Shown piece by piece: positions 45,091-54,617 of a stretch of DNA of 64,000 bases (its first letter is position 1; every line of letters begins with the position of its first letter). A program made the translations under genes and the position numbers. Origin of the DNA: Paludibacteraceae bacterium (GTDB lineage: Bacteria; Bacteroidota; Bacteroidia; Bacteroidales; Paludibacteraceae). Where the stretch lies: the NCBI GenBank assembly GCA_024401475.1, contig JAKSKZ010000010.1, positions 1-64,000 on the forward strand, written 5' to 3'. Under the pieces are notes generated by a model. The model made no database searches. It was given only the letters and a program-made list of their open reading frames with translations, and was not told where the DNA came from.

Positions 45091-45834
45091 GTGAAAATTA
45101 CTTTTTTAGGAACAGGAACATCGTCTGGTGTTCCATATATAGGATGTAGCTGTGAAGTGTGCAAATCTTCGGATGCTCGTGATAAAAGATTACGTTGTTC
45201 TTCTTTGTTGGAAGTGGGTGATGTTAAAATCCTAATCGATTGTGGACCTGATTTCAGGCAGCAGGCTTTGGCTAACGATTTGACGCATATTGATGCTGTC
45301 TTGTTGACTCATGAACATGTAGACCACATGATGGGCATTGATGATTTGCGTCCGTTTGGAAATGTGGATGTGTATGCCAATGAGTTGACAGTGAAGGCGT
45401 TGCAACGTGTTTATTCCTATTGCTTCAATAATGACTATCCAGGCATTCCATCGCTTTCGCTCCATGAGATTGATGAAAGACCGTTTGTTGCGAAAGGCGT
45501 GGAAATCATCCCAGTCTCTGCGTTGCATTATTGTTTGCCTATATTTGGCTACAGAATTGGAAATTTCGGTTATTTGACAGACGTGAAATTCGTGTCTGAT
45601 GAAGAACTGGAAAAACTCAAAGGGTTGGATCTTTTTGTGATTGACGCTCTTCGGCATAAGAAACACCTGTCACATCCGTCTATTGAGGAGGCTTTGGCTA
45701 TTGTTGAGAAAGTAAAACCCAAGAAGACCTATTTTGTGCATATGAGTCATGATTTTGGGCTCCATGCCGTTCAAGAACGTTTGTTGCCCCCCAATGTGTA
45801 TGTCGCATACGACGGTTTGAGCGTCTCCTTCTAA
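45091..45834 (+). CDS. Metallo-beta-lactamase fold phosphodiesterase, PhnP-like
   Basis: A 247-residue protein starting with GTG. The opening 'ITFLGTGTSSGVP' and the extra zinc site 'CSCEVCKSSDARDKRLRCS' are typical of PhnP (cyclic ribose phosphodiesterase), as are 'LTHEHVDHMMGIDDLRPF' and 'YFVHMSHDFG'. A phn operon is not present, so the natural substrate may be another cyclic phosphate. It lies 74 bases after the methyltransferase. Confidence 0.85.
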   Translation: MKITFLGTGTSSGVPYIGCSCEVCKSSDARDKRLRCSSLLEVGDVKILIDCGPDFRQQALANDLTHIDAVLLTHEHVDHMMGIDDLRPFGNVDVYANELTVKALQRVYSYCFNNDYPGIPSLSLHEIDERPFVAKGVEIIPVSALHYCLPIFGYRIGNFGYLTDVKFVSDEELEKLKGLDLFVIDALRHKKHLSHPSIEEALAIVEKVKPKKTYFVHMSHDFGLHAVQERLLPPNVYVAYDGLSVSF

Positions 45835-45912
45835 ATCAATAGGCAGTAAAAGACAAGACTGAATAGAATAGACGAAAGCGTACTCCTTGTTTGTTAAAAT
45901 GGATAATGAAAA

Positions 45913-46419
45913 TTATCTATTGCTTCTCTTCTCTTTTACTTTCTTCTCAACATATACAATGCCATAAGTCTTGTATAACTCTGCGAATTTCTCGTCACTC
46001 AAACGTGATTTTACGATAACGCGTTTTTTGTCATCAAGCAAGGGTTGAACCTTTGAGTAAGGCAATAGGCAAATTCCATTTTTGATCAATTTGTCATAAA
46101 GTTTATAGTTCGCCTCGTAAGGTTTGTAAACTGCACAATAATTTTCCTCTTTTGCAAGAAGACACATGCTGTCTTTGTGTTGTTTACAAATTTTTTCGAT
46201 AAATCGGTGGTATTTGTCTTTTACGTCCACAATATACATTGTGCCCTCGTCGTGACTATTTACATAACGAAGGGTGGAGCAATTTATTGTCCAATCGGCT
46301 TTGATAAGATTGATGATGTAGAAATCAAAGTCGGGTTTGCCATTGGGTGCTTCCTGCTGTGCGTTGCACGTGAAGCTCAGCATGACAAATAACAGAATTT
46401 GATAAATAGTTTTGTTCAT
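45913..46419 (-). CDS. Small secreted protein, paralogue 1
   Basis: A 168-residue protein with a signal peptide (ends CNAQ). Shared blocks with the gene at 46811-47305 include LRYVNSH, CK-HKDSMCLL, VYKPYEANYKLYDKLI and LLPYSK. The conserved Cys and aromatic residues suggest a folded secreted domain. I recognise no family. It lies on the opposite strand to its neighbours at 3', with the paralogue upstream. Confidence 0.7.
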   Translation of the reverse strand: MNKTIYQILLFVMLSFTCNAQQEAPNGKPDFDFYIINLIKADWTINCSTLRYVNSHDEGTMYIVDVKDKYHRFIEKICKQHKDSMCLLAKEENYCAVYKPYEANYKLYDKLIKNGICLLPYSKVQPLLDDKKRVIVKSRLSDEKFAELYKTYGIVYVEKKVKEKRSNR

Positions 46420-46696
46420 GTTCGATTTTGTTTTAATAGTTATTTAGTACGTTTTCATATACAAAGAAAATAAAAAAAAAGAAATGTAGAATACTTGTGA
46501 TAGTTTTTTTTTGCAGTTTATAATATTAATGTGATGTGAATTTGGTTTTCTTGATTTGGATTAATGTTGTTTTAGTGATTTTTGATGTGTGTTAAGCGAG
46601 CTTTACAGGTTGGAAGCAACTTGGACAAAGCCAAACAAGTTTAAAAATCCTTCGAAATCCAATTATAGAGGTCACCGTAATTGTTATAATAGCAAA
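46420..46696. other. AT-rich spacer between the paralogues
   Basis: Very AT-rich; it holds the promoter side of paralogue 1 and, at 46612-46680, one copy of the dispersed repeat. No gene seen. Confidence 0.5.
46612..46680 (+). repeat. Dispersed ~70-base repeat, copy B
   Basis: Begins GGAAGCAACTTGGACAAAGC and ends with AATTATAGAGGTCACCGTAA. About 82% identical to 33423-33492 read on the minus strand. The tail (AATTTATAGAGGTCA) also appears at 58930-58944. It is probably an old mobile or REP-like sequence. Confidence 0.6.
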
Positions 46697-46749
46697 AAAA
46701 ACATAAGAAAGTGAGCTCAGGATAATGTTAGCTTACTTTCTTATGTTTT
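46697..46749 (-). terminator. Terminator of paralogue 2
   Basis: AAAACATAAGAAAGTGAGCT pairs with AGCTTACTTTCTTATGTTTT with one mismatch. On the minus strand it ends in eight Ts, fitting the 3' side of the minus-strand gene at 46811. Confidence 0.85.
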
Positions 46750-46810
46750 AAATTAAAAATCTGTCAACTTATGGGGTACTTCAAATAGTGTATGTTGTTT
46801 GTTCAGATGG

Positions 46811-47305
46811 CTATCTTCTATTTTTCTTTTGTTTGTCAAATGTGATGCCATATTGACTATATAATTTTTCAAAATATTCGTCAGAAATAGAATTCTTGTT
46901 GATGAGTCCTTGTAAAGCTTTATGTTTTATTTTTGAGTAGGGGATGAAACAAATTTGTTTGGTGCTTAGTTTATTGTACAAAGTGTAGTCAGCTTCATAT
47001 GGTTTTACTATACGAAGGTAGGCGGTATCGTTGACTAATAAGCACATACTGTCTTTGTGGCGTTTGCAGACACCTTCTATGAAATGGGCATATTTTGCCT
47101 TCATTTCTTCTACGGAAACAGTTTGGTCTTCTTCGTGAGAATTCACATATCTTAGTCTAGTATTATGAAGAACCCAGTCTGACTTAATCAAATTAATGAT
47201 GTATTGCTCAAAATCAAGCATTGCCATACTCTTGTTTCCTTGTCCGAAAGAAATTGAGGATGCCATCATTAATGCTAAGAAAAAGGAATAAACGTTTCTG
47301 TTCAT
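46811..47305 (-). CDS. Small secreted protein, paralogue 2
   Basis: A 164-residue protein. The ATG at 47305 gives a proper signal peptide (MNRNVYSFFLALMMASSISF), so the 20 residues upstream in frame are left out. It shares the blocks LRYVNSHEE, CKRHKDSMCLL, VKPYEADYTLYNKL and FIPYSK with the gene at 45913. The pair arose by tandem duplication. It ends in a basic tail. The family is unknown to me. Confidence 0.72.
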   Translation of the reverse strand: MNRNVYSFFLALMMASSISFGQGNKSMAMLDFEQYIINLIKSDWVLHNTRLRYVNSHEEDQTVSVEEMKAKYAHFIEGVCKRHKDSMCLLVNDTAYLRIVKPYEADYTLYNKLSTKQICFIPYSKIKHKALQGLINKNSISDEYFEKLYSQYGITFDKQKKNRR

Positions 47306-47488
47306 TGGCTGACTTTTGTGATTAAGTAATTTTCTACAAAAATAGATAATGTTTTTTGATTGCATAATATATCCATTGGACTTTTTATTGCTTTTTTACC
47401 TTTTTTTTGATATTTGAAGAACATCTCATGATGATTTTGTATATTTGTTCCTCAAAGTCGTATTGAAGTTAATAGAAAAAATTTAAAT

Positions 47489-49240
47489 ATGGAAGTTAGG
47501 TCCAATAAAATTACCCTTTTATTCGCAAGATTGTTATTCTTGCTATTCGCTTTTCTTTTTTTAGGGGTATACAATTATGAGTTTTTATACAAGACTCAAA
47601 ACGTATCTTATTTCGTTTTTTCCAGTGCTTTGTTTGAAGAGGTGATGGATCAGTCCGGAGGTTTGTTGATTTATGTGTCTGATTTTTTGACTCAGTTTCT
47701 TTATTACCCAATTTTTGGAGCAGCTATACTTGCTCTGTTGCTTTCTGGTTTGGAATTGCTAATCGCTAAGTTGACGAAAAGTGTAGTGATTTCATTCGCC
47801 TCTGTTGGTCTGGTGTTGTTGGCGCAAACATCGGTAGGGTACGCTATTTATGATAATTTCCGTAGTTCTTTTGTCTTCTCATTGCTTTTGGGATGTTATT
47901 CTGCAGTGTGTTTGTCTATGGCGTATCAAAAGTTTTCATCGAGAAAATATGCAGCATATTTGATATTGTTTTTGGCTGCCATTGCTTATTTCTTTATAGG
48001 TATCTATGCTTGTGTGGCCATCTTGTTTATTTCGATTTCTACGCTGATAAAGAAAGAGGAGCAAATGCAGATTAAGTTTTTGGTGGGTGTCGGTCTTTGC
48101 TTTGTCTTACCTTTTGTAGCATCGAGCATATATCACGAGGATTTCTCGTCTACAATTTTTGCTCCCGTGCCAGTTCCATATTTCTTGAATTTGTTCGTTC
48201 TTTCGATGATTACGATGCTTTTGTTGGCATTGAATCCTCTTTTTGCCGAAAAGATACAATCATTTGAGAATCGATTCCCTCAAAAATGGGCGCCGTATGT
48301 CCCTCTCTTGTGGTTATTAGCGTTGATTCTCCTTGCTTATCGTGATTGTGAATATAATGCGGAGTTGAAGATGCAACGTTTGGCAGAGAGTCATCAATGG
48401 GATGAATTATTAAAGGTAGCAGATGAGGTGGAGCATCCAACGTCGACTATTTTTGCTTACCGGGCTATTGCTCTTTCTTGCAAAGGAACTCTTTCGAAAA
48501 ATTTGTTTAAATACCCCTGCGATTTTAAACATGTGAAAACCAATTATGTGTCGGAGCAGCCTCGTTATTTTGAGGACATTTTCTTGTATGCTTCGTTTAT
48601 CAATAACTCATACCTCTGGTCAATGGAATTCTGGTGTACGACGGGTTATTCCTTCGAACATTTGAAGAAAATGACCATTTGTTCGTTGTTGAATGGAGAA
48701 CCGACTTTGGCTAATAAGTATATTCAGGTGATGAAACAAAGTTTGTTCCAACGAAATTGGGCACAGGAATATGAAGAGTATGTGGGCAATCTTGACAAGA
48801 TGCTTGCTAAATATCCAGAATTGGCAGAGGTGAAGGCTAATTTGCCGAAACAGAAGGCTATCTGTACCCTTGATCCTATTCGAAAGGTTTATTCCAATCT
48901 CTCCTTTCTCTCTAATAAAAATGCCGAGAGGAGACTTTTGGCCGACTTGTATAATAGAAATATGAAGGCTTTCTTGAAAGATATCCATCAGTCTCGGGTC
49001 ATCTATTCAAAGACGGATGCTCCCGATTGTATTAAAGAGGCTTTGATTTTTTGTGCCATGCGACAGAAAAATCCTTCATTGTTGAAAGGTTTTAACGTGA
49101 ATCAAAAGATGCTCAACGAGGTTCAATCATTTTTTATGAAGTTGCAACAATATAGTAATGCGGGGGAAGCAAAGGAGACTGGTGCTTTTGATAAATATAA
49201 AGGCCGTTATTGTTACTACTATGTATTTGCTAATAATTAA
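47489..49240 (+). CDS. DUF6057-type membrane protein
   Basis: A 583-residue protein. About nine membrane helices lie in residues 10-285, followed by a large helical soluble domain in the second half, with TPR-like stretches ('EWDELLKVADEV'-type and 'FWCTTGYSFEHLKKM'). I recall Bacteroidales proteins called DUF6057 that look like this. It is 10 bases before the haem-c lipoprotein gene, which is its usual neighbour as far as I recall, so the two likely act as a pair. Confidence 0.75.
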   Translation: MEVRSNKITLLFARLLFLLFAFLFLGVYNYEFLYKTQNVSYFVFSSALFEEVMDQSGGLLIYVSDFLTQFLYYPIFGAAILALLLSGLELLIAKLTKSVVISFASVGLVLLAQTSVGYAIYDNFRSSFVFSLLLGCYSAVCLSMAYQKFSSRKYAAYLILFLAAIAYFFIGIYACVAILFISISTLIKKEEQMQIKFLVGVGLCFVLPFVASSIYHEDFSSTIFAPVPVPYFLNLFVLSMITMLLLALNPLFAEKIQSFENRFPQKWAPYVPLLWLLALILLAYRDCEYNAELKMQRLAESHQWDELLKVADEVEHPTSTIFAYRAIALSCKGTLSKNLFKYPCDFKHVKTNYVSEQPRYFEDIFLYASFINNSYLWSMEFWCTTGYSFEHLKKMTICSLLNGEPTLANKYIQVMKQSLFQRNWAQEYEEYVGNLDKMLAKYPELAEVKANLPKQKAICTLDPIRKVYSNLSFLSNKNAERRLLADLYNRNMKAFLKDIHQSRVIYSKTDAPDCIKEALIFCAMRQKNPSLLKGFNVNQKMLNEVQSFFMKLQQYSNAGEAKETGAFDKYKGRYCYYYVFANN

Positions 49241-49250
49241 ATAGAATTAT

Positions 49251-50822
49251 ATGGATTTTGCTAGATATGGTCGTTTGTTTAAAGCGAGTTGCATTCTATG
49301 TGGCTTCTTGTTAACTGGGTGTTCTGACCGTTTGCCGGATAATTTCAAGACTTCGGATTTAGATGTTCATATCTATCCCGATTATACGAATGTGGTGATG
49401 CCTTACAACATCTCTCCGATGAATTTTGTTGTGAAGGAGGAGGGCAAGGCTTGTGTTTTGAAAATTGAGGATGAGAGACACGAAACAATTGTTGTCTCTG
49501 CCGATGCTGATAAAAAAGTGACCATTCCATTGAAGAAATGGCAGAAGATGCTTGACGATAATAAGGGTAAGTCGATAACCTTCACGGTATATGTCCAAAA
49601 GCCACAGGGCGATTGGGTGGCTTATAACTCATTTAGTAATAAAATCTCGGAGGAGCCGATTGATCCGTATATCACTTACCGATTGATTGAACCTTCTTAT
49701 ATGAGTACAGGCATCATCGGCCTTTATCAGTTGGATTTGCGTACGGATGAGCAAACTTGCATCATCAACAACCATAGGATGAAGAAGAAGGTAAACCAAT
49801 ATAGAGAGCAAAGTTGTGTGAATTGTCATACCAACCAACGCAATAAGCCACAAAACACCTCTTTCTATTATCGTGGTGCTGGTGGTGGTTTGATTTTGAC
49901 CTACGAGGGTAAAACTTATAAGGTGAATACGAAAGCGGGTGATATGTATGCTGGTACGGTCTATACGTCTTGGCACCCTGATCTTCCGTTCATTGCGTTC
50001 TCCACGAATATTATTCGCCAAAGCTTCCCTAATGTGGGAACGGAGAAGGTTTTCCCGTATGATTTCCGCGGTGATTTGGTCCTTTACGATATAGAGAAGA
50101 ATGAGATAACCAATATCTTGAGAACTTGGGATAAGCTGGAGTCTTTCCCTTACTGGTCGAACGACGGAAAGATGCTTTACTACTGTTCTTCAGATTCTCT
50201 GATGCGCAGTCCTGAGGATTTGGAGCGTATTAAATACGATTTAAAGCGTATCCCGTTTGATGCGGCTACGAAGACGTGGGGCGAGCCAGAGATGGTTTAT
50301 CAAGCCTCTAAGCAAAACCTTTCTGCAACGCATCCGCGAACCTCTCCTGATGGTAAGTTTATGGTTTTTGCTTTGGGAGAGTATAGTTCAAATGCTTATA
50401 CACAACGAATCGCGGATCTATACATCATGAATCTTGCCAACAACGAGGTGAGAAGAATGGACGAGGTGAATAGTTCCGAAAGTGATTGTTATCATTCTTG
50501 GTCGTCGGATAGTCATTGGATGATGTTCGTTACTCGTCGTGATGATGCCAATTATGGCCGACCATACTTTACATATATCGATGAAAAGGGCGTTGGCTCC
50601 AAACCATTTGCATTGCCTCATACCGATCCGTATTATGATTTGGAGTTGATGGAGAGTTACAATGCTCCTGAATTTTCGAAGGCTCCTGTTGCCAAAACTA
50701 GAGCCGATTATGAGGATGTGATTTTTAATACGGAAACGATTAACGCCACTTTTGGTTCTGAAATAGTGCCAGTTGACTCTGTCGATTCTTATTCTGGTGC
50801 TTCTAGGGTACTGAAGTATTGA
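49251..50822 (+). CDS. Lipoprotein with haem-c motif and PD40-type beta-propeller
   Basis: A 523-residue protein. The lipoprotein signal ends LTGC (Cys24), and the N-terminal 150 residues are beta-rich. Near residue 188 stands a single c-type haem motif (QSCVNCHTN, CxxCH). It is followed by WD40-like PD40 blades such as 'YPYWSNDGKMLYYCS'-like, 'HPRTSPDGKFMVFALG' and 'HSWSSDSHWMMFVTRRD'. Such fusions can sense redox state or receive electrons. It sits between the DUF6057 gene and mfd, 13 bases before mfd. Confidence 0.8.
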   Translation: MDFARYGRLFKASCILCGFLLTGCSDRLPDNFKTSDLDVHIYPDYTNVVMPYNISPMNFVVKEEGKACVLKIEDERHETIVVSADADKKVTIPLKKWQKMLDDNKGKSITFTVYVQKPQGDWVAYNSFSNKISEEPIDPYITYRLIEPSYMSTGIIGLYQLDLRTDEQTCIINNHRMKKKVNQYREQSCVNCHTNQRNKPQNTSFYYRGAGGGLILTYEGKTYKVNTKAGDMYAGTVYTSWHPDLPFIAFSTNIIRQSFPNVGTEKVFPYDFRGDLVLYDIEKNEITNILRTWDKLESFPYWSNDGKMLYYCSSDSLMRSPEDLERIKYDLKRIPFDAATKTWGEPEMVYQASKQNLSATHPRTSPDGKFMVFALGEYSSNAYTQRIADLYIMNLANNEVRRMDEVNSSESDCYHSWSSDSHWMMFVTRRDDANYGRPYFTYIDEKGVGSKPFALPHTDPYYDLELMESYNAPEFSKAPVAKTRADYEDVIFNTETINATFGSEIVPVDSVDSYSGASRVLKY

Positions 50823-50835
50823 TTAGATTGAGGAT

Positions 50836-53800
50836 ATGGCAATGAATTTGACAGACTTGATGGATGTGTTTAAGACGCATCCTCAGTTGTCCCTCCTTTC
50901 TGAGTGGATTATAGGGAAGGAGTCAAGTCTCTATGTCAGGGGAATGGAAGGTTCTTTAAAATCCTTCGTTTTCGCCTATCTGTATGGGTTGGCTCCGTGC
51001 AGTCTTTTCTTCGTGATGAATGATTCTGATGATGCCGCCTATTTCTATAATGACCTTGCCCAAATATTAGGGAAGGAGAAGGTTTTGTTTTTCCCTTCTT
51101 CCTATAAACGAGCTGTTAAGTATGGCCAGAAAGATTCGGCCAATGAGGTGCTTCGAACGGAAGCCCTTGCCGCTTTGGAATCGCATGAGAAGCTAATAGT
51201 CGTTTCTTATCCTGAGGCAATATCGGAGTTGGTTGTCTCTTCAAAAGAGTTGAATCAGAAGACATTGCAGTTGAATGTCGGACTTTCGGTTGACATGCAG
51301 TTCTTGGTTTCGACTTTGGATGAATTCGGCTTTTCAAGGGTGGATTTCGTGTATGAACCAGGGCAATATTCGGTCAGAGGTAGTTTGTTGGATATCTTTT
51401 CTTATTCATGTGAATATCCTTTCCGTATCGACTTTTTTGGTGATGAGGTAGATTCTATTCGTACGTTTGACATTGAAAATCAATTGTCGAAGGATAAGAA
51501 GGAGAGCATTTCCATAGTCCCGAATGTTCATCAGAAAGAGTCAACAACGGTATCTTTGCTTAGATTCTTGGATAAGCGGACAATCTTGGGCTTTAACGAT
51601 TTCGGTTTCGTTTATGACCGGGTCACTAAATATTTCGATGAATCGGATGATCGTTCCTTGTTGATGGAACCTTCTGATTATTGGGCGGCTGTCGCCTCGT
51701 TTCGTCGGTTAGAGTTTGGTTTCCATGCATGGGATGATTCTATCCCGAAGGTTGAGTTCTCGTCTCAGCCTCAACCGCTATTCCATAAGAATTTCGATTT
51801 GGCCAGTGCTCATTTCAAAGAGATGATGCAAGATGGCTATCAGATATATGTTTTGAGTGATAGTTTGCGTCAGACGGAGCGTTTGCAGAATATCTTCGAT
51901 GATAGGGGCGATAAAGTCACTTTCCAACCTGTGTTGAAGACCATACACGAAGGTTTCTTCGATAGAGATTTGAAGGTCTGCTGTTATACCGACCACCAAT
52001 TTTTTGATCGTTTCCATAAATACAATCTTCGTTCGGATAGGGCAAGAGAGGGGCGAGTGGCTCTTACACTCAAGGAATTGAGCAATTTCCAAATTGGCGA
52101 TTATGTGGTGCATATCAATCATGGTGTCGGTCGTTTTGGAGGTTTGATGACTACGGATGTGAATGGAAAGAAGCAGGAGGTCATAAAAATTATTTATAAG
52201 GATGACGACCTTTTGTTTGTCAGCATTCACTCTCTTCATAAAATTTCTCGCTATAAAGGCAAAGAGGGAGATCCTCCTCGCATCAACAAGCTGGGTTCTG
52301 GTTCTTGGCAGGCGTTGAAAGAGAAGACCAAGAAGAAGGTTAAGGATATAGCCAGGGATTTGATTCTGCTTTATTCCAAGCGTCGTTCGGAGAAAGGTTT
52401 CTCCTTCTCTCCGGATAGTTTCTTGCAGTCGGAGTTGGAGGCTTCATTCTTTTATGAAGATACGCCAGATCAAGTGAAAGCCACGGCTGACGTGAAGCAT
52501 GACATGGAACGTGATATGCCGATGGATCGCCTCATTTGTGGTGATGTGGGCTTCGGAAAGACGGAGATTGCTGTTCGTGCGGCATTTAAGGCTGTTTCGG
52601 ATAACAAACAGGTGGCTGTGTTGGTGCCGACTACCGTCTTGGCTCTGCAGCATTACAAGACGTTTAGCGAACGATTGAAGGGATTCCCTTGTCGTGTGGA
52701 TTACTTGAGTCGCTCTCGTAAATCGAAAGATGTGCGGGGAATTATAAAGGATTTACAAGACGGAAACATTAATGTTTTGATTGGAACGCATAAACTGATA
52801 GGCAAGGAGGTTAAATTTAAAGACTTGGGCTTGTTGGTGATTGACGAGGAACAGAAGTTCGGTGTCTCTGTAAAGGAGAAAATTCGTCAGATGAAGGTCA
52901 ATGTGGACACGTTGACGTTGACGGCTACGCCGATACCACGAACGCTCCAGTTCTCTTTGATGGGTGCTCGCGACCTTTCTGTGATGCGCACGCCTCCGCC
53001 CAATCGTTATCCAATCCAGACGGAATTACACTCTTTCAATGAGGATATAATTCGTGAAGCAATTCAATACGAGATAGATAGAAACGGGCAAGTCTTTTTC
53101 ATCAACAACCGAATACAGAACTTGGAAGAGTTGCGTGTATTGGTCAATCGTTTGGTGCCAGAGGCAAGGGTGGCGATTGGTCATGGACAGATGTCGGGTG
53201 AAGAGTTGGAAAAGGTCATTGTCGATTTCTTGGATTATGAGTATGACGTCCTGATTGCTACGAGTATCGTAGAGTCTGGTGTCGATATTTCCAATTGTAA
53301 TACCATCATTATCAATAATGCCCATCATTTTGGATTGAGCGAGTTGCATCAGTTGCGTGGTCGCGTGGGAAGAAGCAATCGTCGTGCCTTCTGTTATTTG
53401 CTTTCGCCTCCATTGTCTGGATTGACGACGGATGCCCGAAGAAGACTCCAAGCCATCGAGAGTTTTTCGGATCTGGGCAGCGGTTTCAATATTGCAATGC
53501 AGGATTTGGATATTCGTGGCGCAGGAAATCTTTTGGGGGCGGAACAGAGCGGTTTCATCGCAGATTTGGGATATGAGACCTACCAAAAGGTCTTGACCGA
53601 GGCCGTGATGGAATTGAAGGAAGACGAGTTTGCCGAACTTTATGAAGAAGAGAAGGCGGAAAATGGTGAGGACGGCATCTATGTCTATGATTGTCAGATG
53701 GAGACCGACATGGAGTTGATGTTCCCTTCCGATTATATCGAGAGCGTTTCGGAGAGAATGAATCTCTATCGCGAATTGGATAATGTGAAGGATGAAGCAG

Positions 53801-54144
53801 CTTTGAAGGCCTACGAGTCAAGATTGCAAGACCGATTCGGTAAATTGCCTCAGGAGGCTTTGAATTTGCTACAGTTGGTGCGATTGCGTTGGCTGGCTAT
53901 ATCGTTGGGTTTTGAGCGTATGACGTTGAAAAACGAGCGTATGATTGGGTATTTCGTCATGGAGGATGATTCTCCATACTATCAATCTAAGGCTTTTGGC
54001 AAGATACTCTCTTATTTCCAATCGCACGCCATTCGTTGTAAATTGAGGGAACAAACAGGTAAGCGTTCCATCGTTTTTTCTGATGTTCGTTCGATTAATG
54101 AGGCCTACAACATATTGGATACAATAGAGCATTCCACAATATGA
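50836..54144 (+). CDS. mfd: Transcription-repair coupling factor Mfd
   Basis: An 1102-residue translocase that removes stalled RNA polymerase and recruits UvrA. The UvrB-like N-terminal domains are followed by the polymerase-binding CarD-like domain near 417 ('FQIGDYVVHINHGVGRFGG'). The helicase core has Walker A CGDVGFGKTE near 567, the DEEQ box at about 670, 'LTATPIPRTLQFSLMGARD' and 'IVESGVDISN'. The C-terminal TRCF domain is complete. Slightly short, as in other Bacteroidota. Confidence 0.97.
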   Translation: MAMNLTDLMDVFKTHPQLSLLSEWIIGKESSLYVRGMEGSLKSFVFAYLYGLAPCSLFFVMNDSDDAAYFYNDLAQILGKEKVLFFPSSYKRAVKYGQKDSANEVLRTEALAALESHEKLIVVSYPEAISELVVSSKELNQKTLQLNVGLSVDMQFLVSTLDEFGFSRVDFVYEPGQYSVRGSLLDIFSYSCEYPFRIDFFGDEVDSIRTFDIENQLSKDKKESISIVPNVHQKESTTVSLLRFLDKRTILGFNDFGFVYDRVTKYFDESDDRSLLMEPSDYWAAVASFRRLEFGFHAWDDSIPKVEFSSQPQPLFHKNFDLASAHFKEMMQDGYQIYVLSDSLRQTERLQNIFDDRGDKVTFQPVLKTIHEGFFDRDLKVCCYTDHQFFDRFHKYNLRSDRAREGRVALTLKELSNFQIGDYVVHINHGVGRFGGLMTTDVNGKKQEVIKIIYKDDDLLFVSIHSLHKISRYKGKEGDPPRINKLGSGSWQALKEKTKKKVKDIARDLILLYSKRRSEKGFSFSPDSFLQSELEASFFYEDTPDQVKATADVKHDMERDMPMDRLICGDVGFGKTEIAVRAAFKAVSDNKQVAVLVPTTVLALQHYKTFSERLKGFPCRVDYLSRSRKSKDVRGIIKDLQDGNINVLIGTHKLIGKEVKFKDLGLLVIDEEQKFGVSVKEKIRQMKVNVDTLTLTATPIPRTLQFSLMGARDLSVMRTPPPNRYPIQTELHSFNEDIIREAIQYEIDRNGQVFFINNRIQNLEELRVLVNRLVPEARVAIGHGQMSGEELEKVIVDFLDYEYDVLIATSIVESGVDISNCNTIIINNAHHFGLSELHQLRGRVGRSNRRAFCYLLSPPLSGLTTDARRRLQAIESFSDLGSGFNIAMQDLDIRGAGNLLGAEQSGFIADLGYETYQKVLTEAVMELKEDEFAELYEEEKAENGEDGIYVYDCQMETDMELMFPSDYIESVSERMNLYRELDNVKDEAALKAYESRLQDRFGKLPQEALNLLQLVRLRWLAISLGFERMTLKNERMIGYFVMEDDSPYYQSKAFGKILSYFQSHAIRCKLREQTGKRSIVFSDVRSINEAYNILDTIEHSTI

Positions 54145-54290
54145 CTTATAAGAATTTGATATAGATTGATTTATGCGATGAAATGGGAGATTTTGATGAT
54201 GTTGGAAGTTGTTATGTCTCTTATTTTCAGACTGATTTAATGATTGCTATTTTAGAATGATTCTAAATTGTGCAAAAAGAGTCCAAACTA

Positions 54291-54321
54291 TTTCAAATGC
54301 ATTTAGAAATATCTATATTTG
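54291..54321 (+). promoter_or_regulatory. Promoter of the ferredoxin gene
   Basis: TTTC at 54291-54294 and TATATTTG at 54314-54321 are 19 bases apart, one base off the full Bacteroidota consensus. The leader would be about 30 bases. Confidence 0.65.
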
Positions 54322-54358
54322 CGTTGTCTTACGATTTATTAATTTAAATTCTATTATT

Positions 54359-54529
54359 ATGGCTTACGTAATTAGTGAAGATTGTGTTGCATGTGGAACA
54401 TGTATTGGTGAGTGTCCTGCAGGAGCTATCTCTGAAGGCGATATCTACAAGATTGATGCAGATGCTTGTGCTGATTGTGGTACTTGTGCAGATGTTTGTC
54501 CTTCTGGTGCAATTAATCCAGCAGAATAA
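54359..54529 (+). CDS. 2[4Fe-4S] ferredoxin
   Basis: A 56-residue clostridial-type ferredoxin. Two cluster motifs, CVACGTCIGECP and CADCGTCADVCP, are intact, so two [4Fe-4S] clusters form. The ATG at 54359 follows A/T-rich leader; an in-frame upstream extension has no support. It carries electrons at low potential in anaerobic metabolism. It has its own promoter and terminator. Confidence 0.95.
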   Translation: MAYVISEDCVACGTCIGECPAGAISEGDIYKIDADACADCGTCADVCPSGAINPAE

Positions 54530-54551
54530 TCAATCTCTAAAAAACAAAAAT

Positions 54552-54581
54552 GGGGGCGTTCTTTTGAATGCCCCTTTTTTG
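54552..54581 (+). terminator. Terminator of the ferredoxin gene
   Basis: GGGGGCGTTC, a TTTT loop and GAATGCCCC are followed by six Ts. Confidence 0.92.
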
Positions 54582-54617
54582 TATATTTACATAGCATAAT
54601 TACCAAATAGAATAGAA

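Noticed and set aside
54257..54358. N-terminal extension of the ferredoxin
   Set aside because: The -7 box lies inside it, and the mature ferredoxin starts normally at the ATG at 54359.
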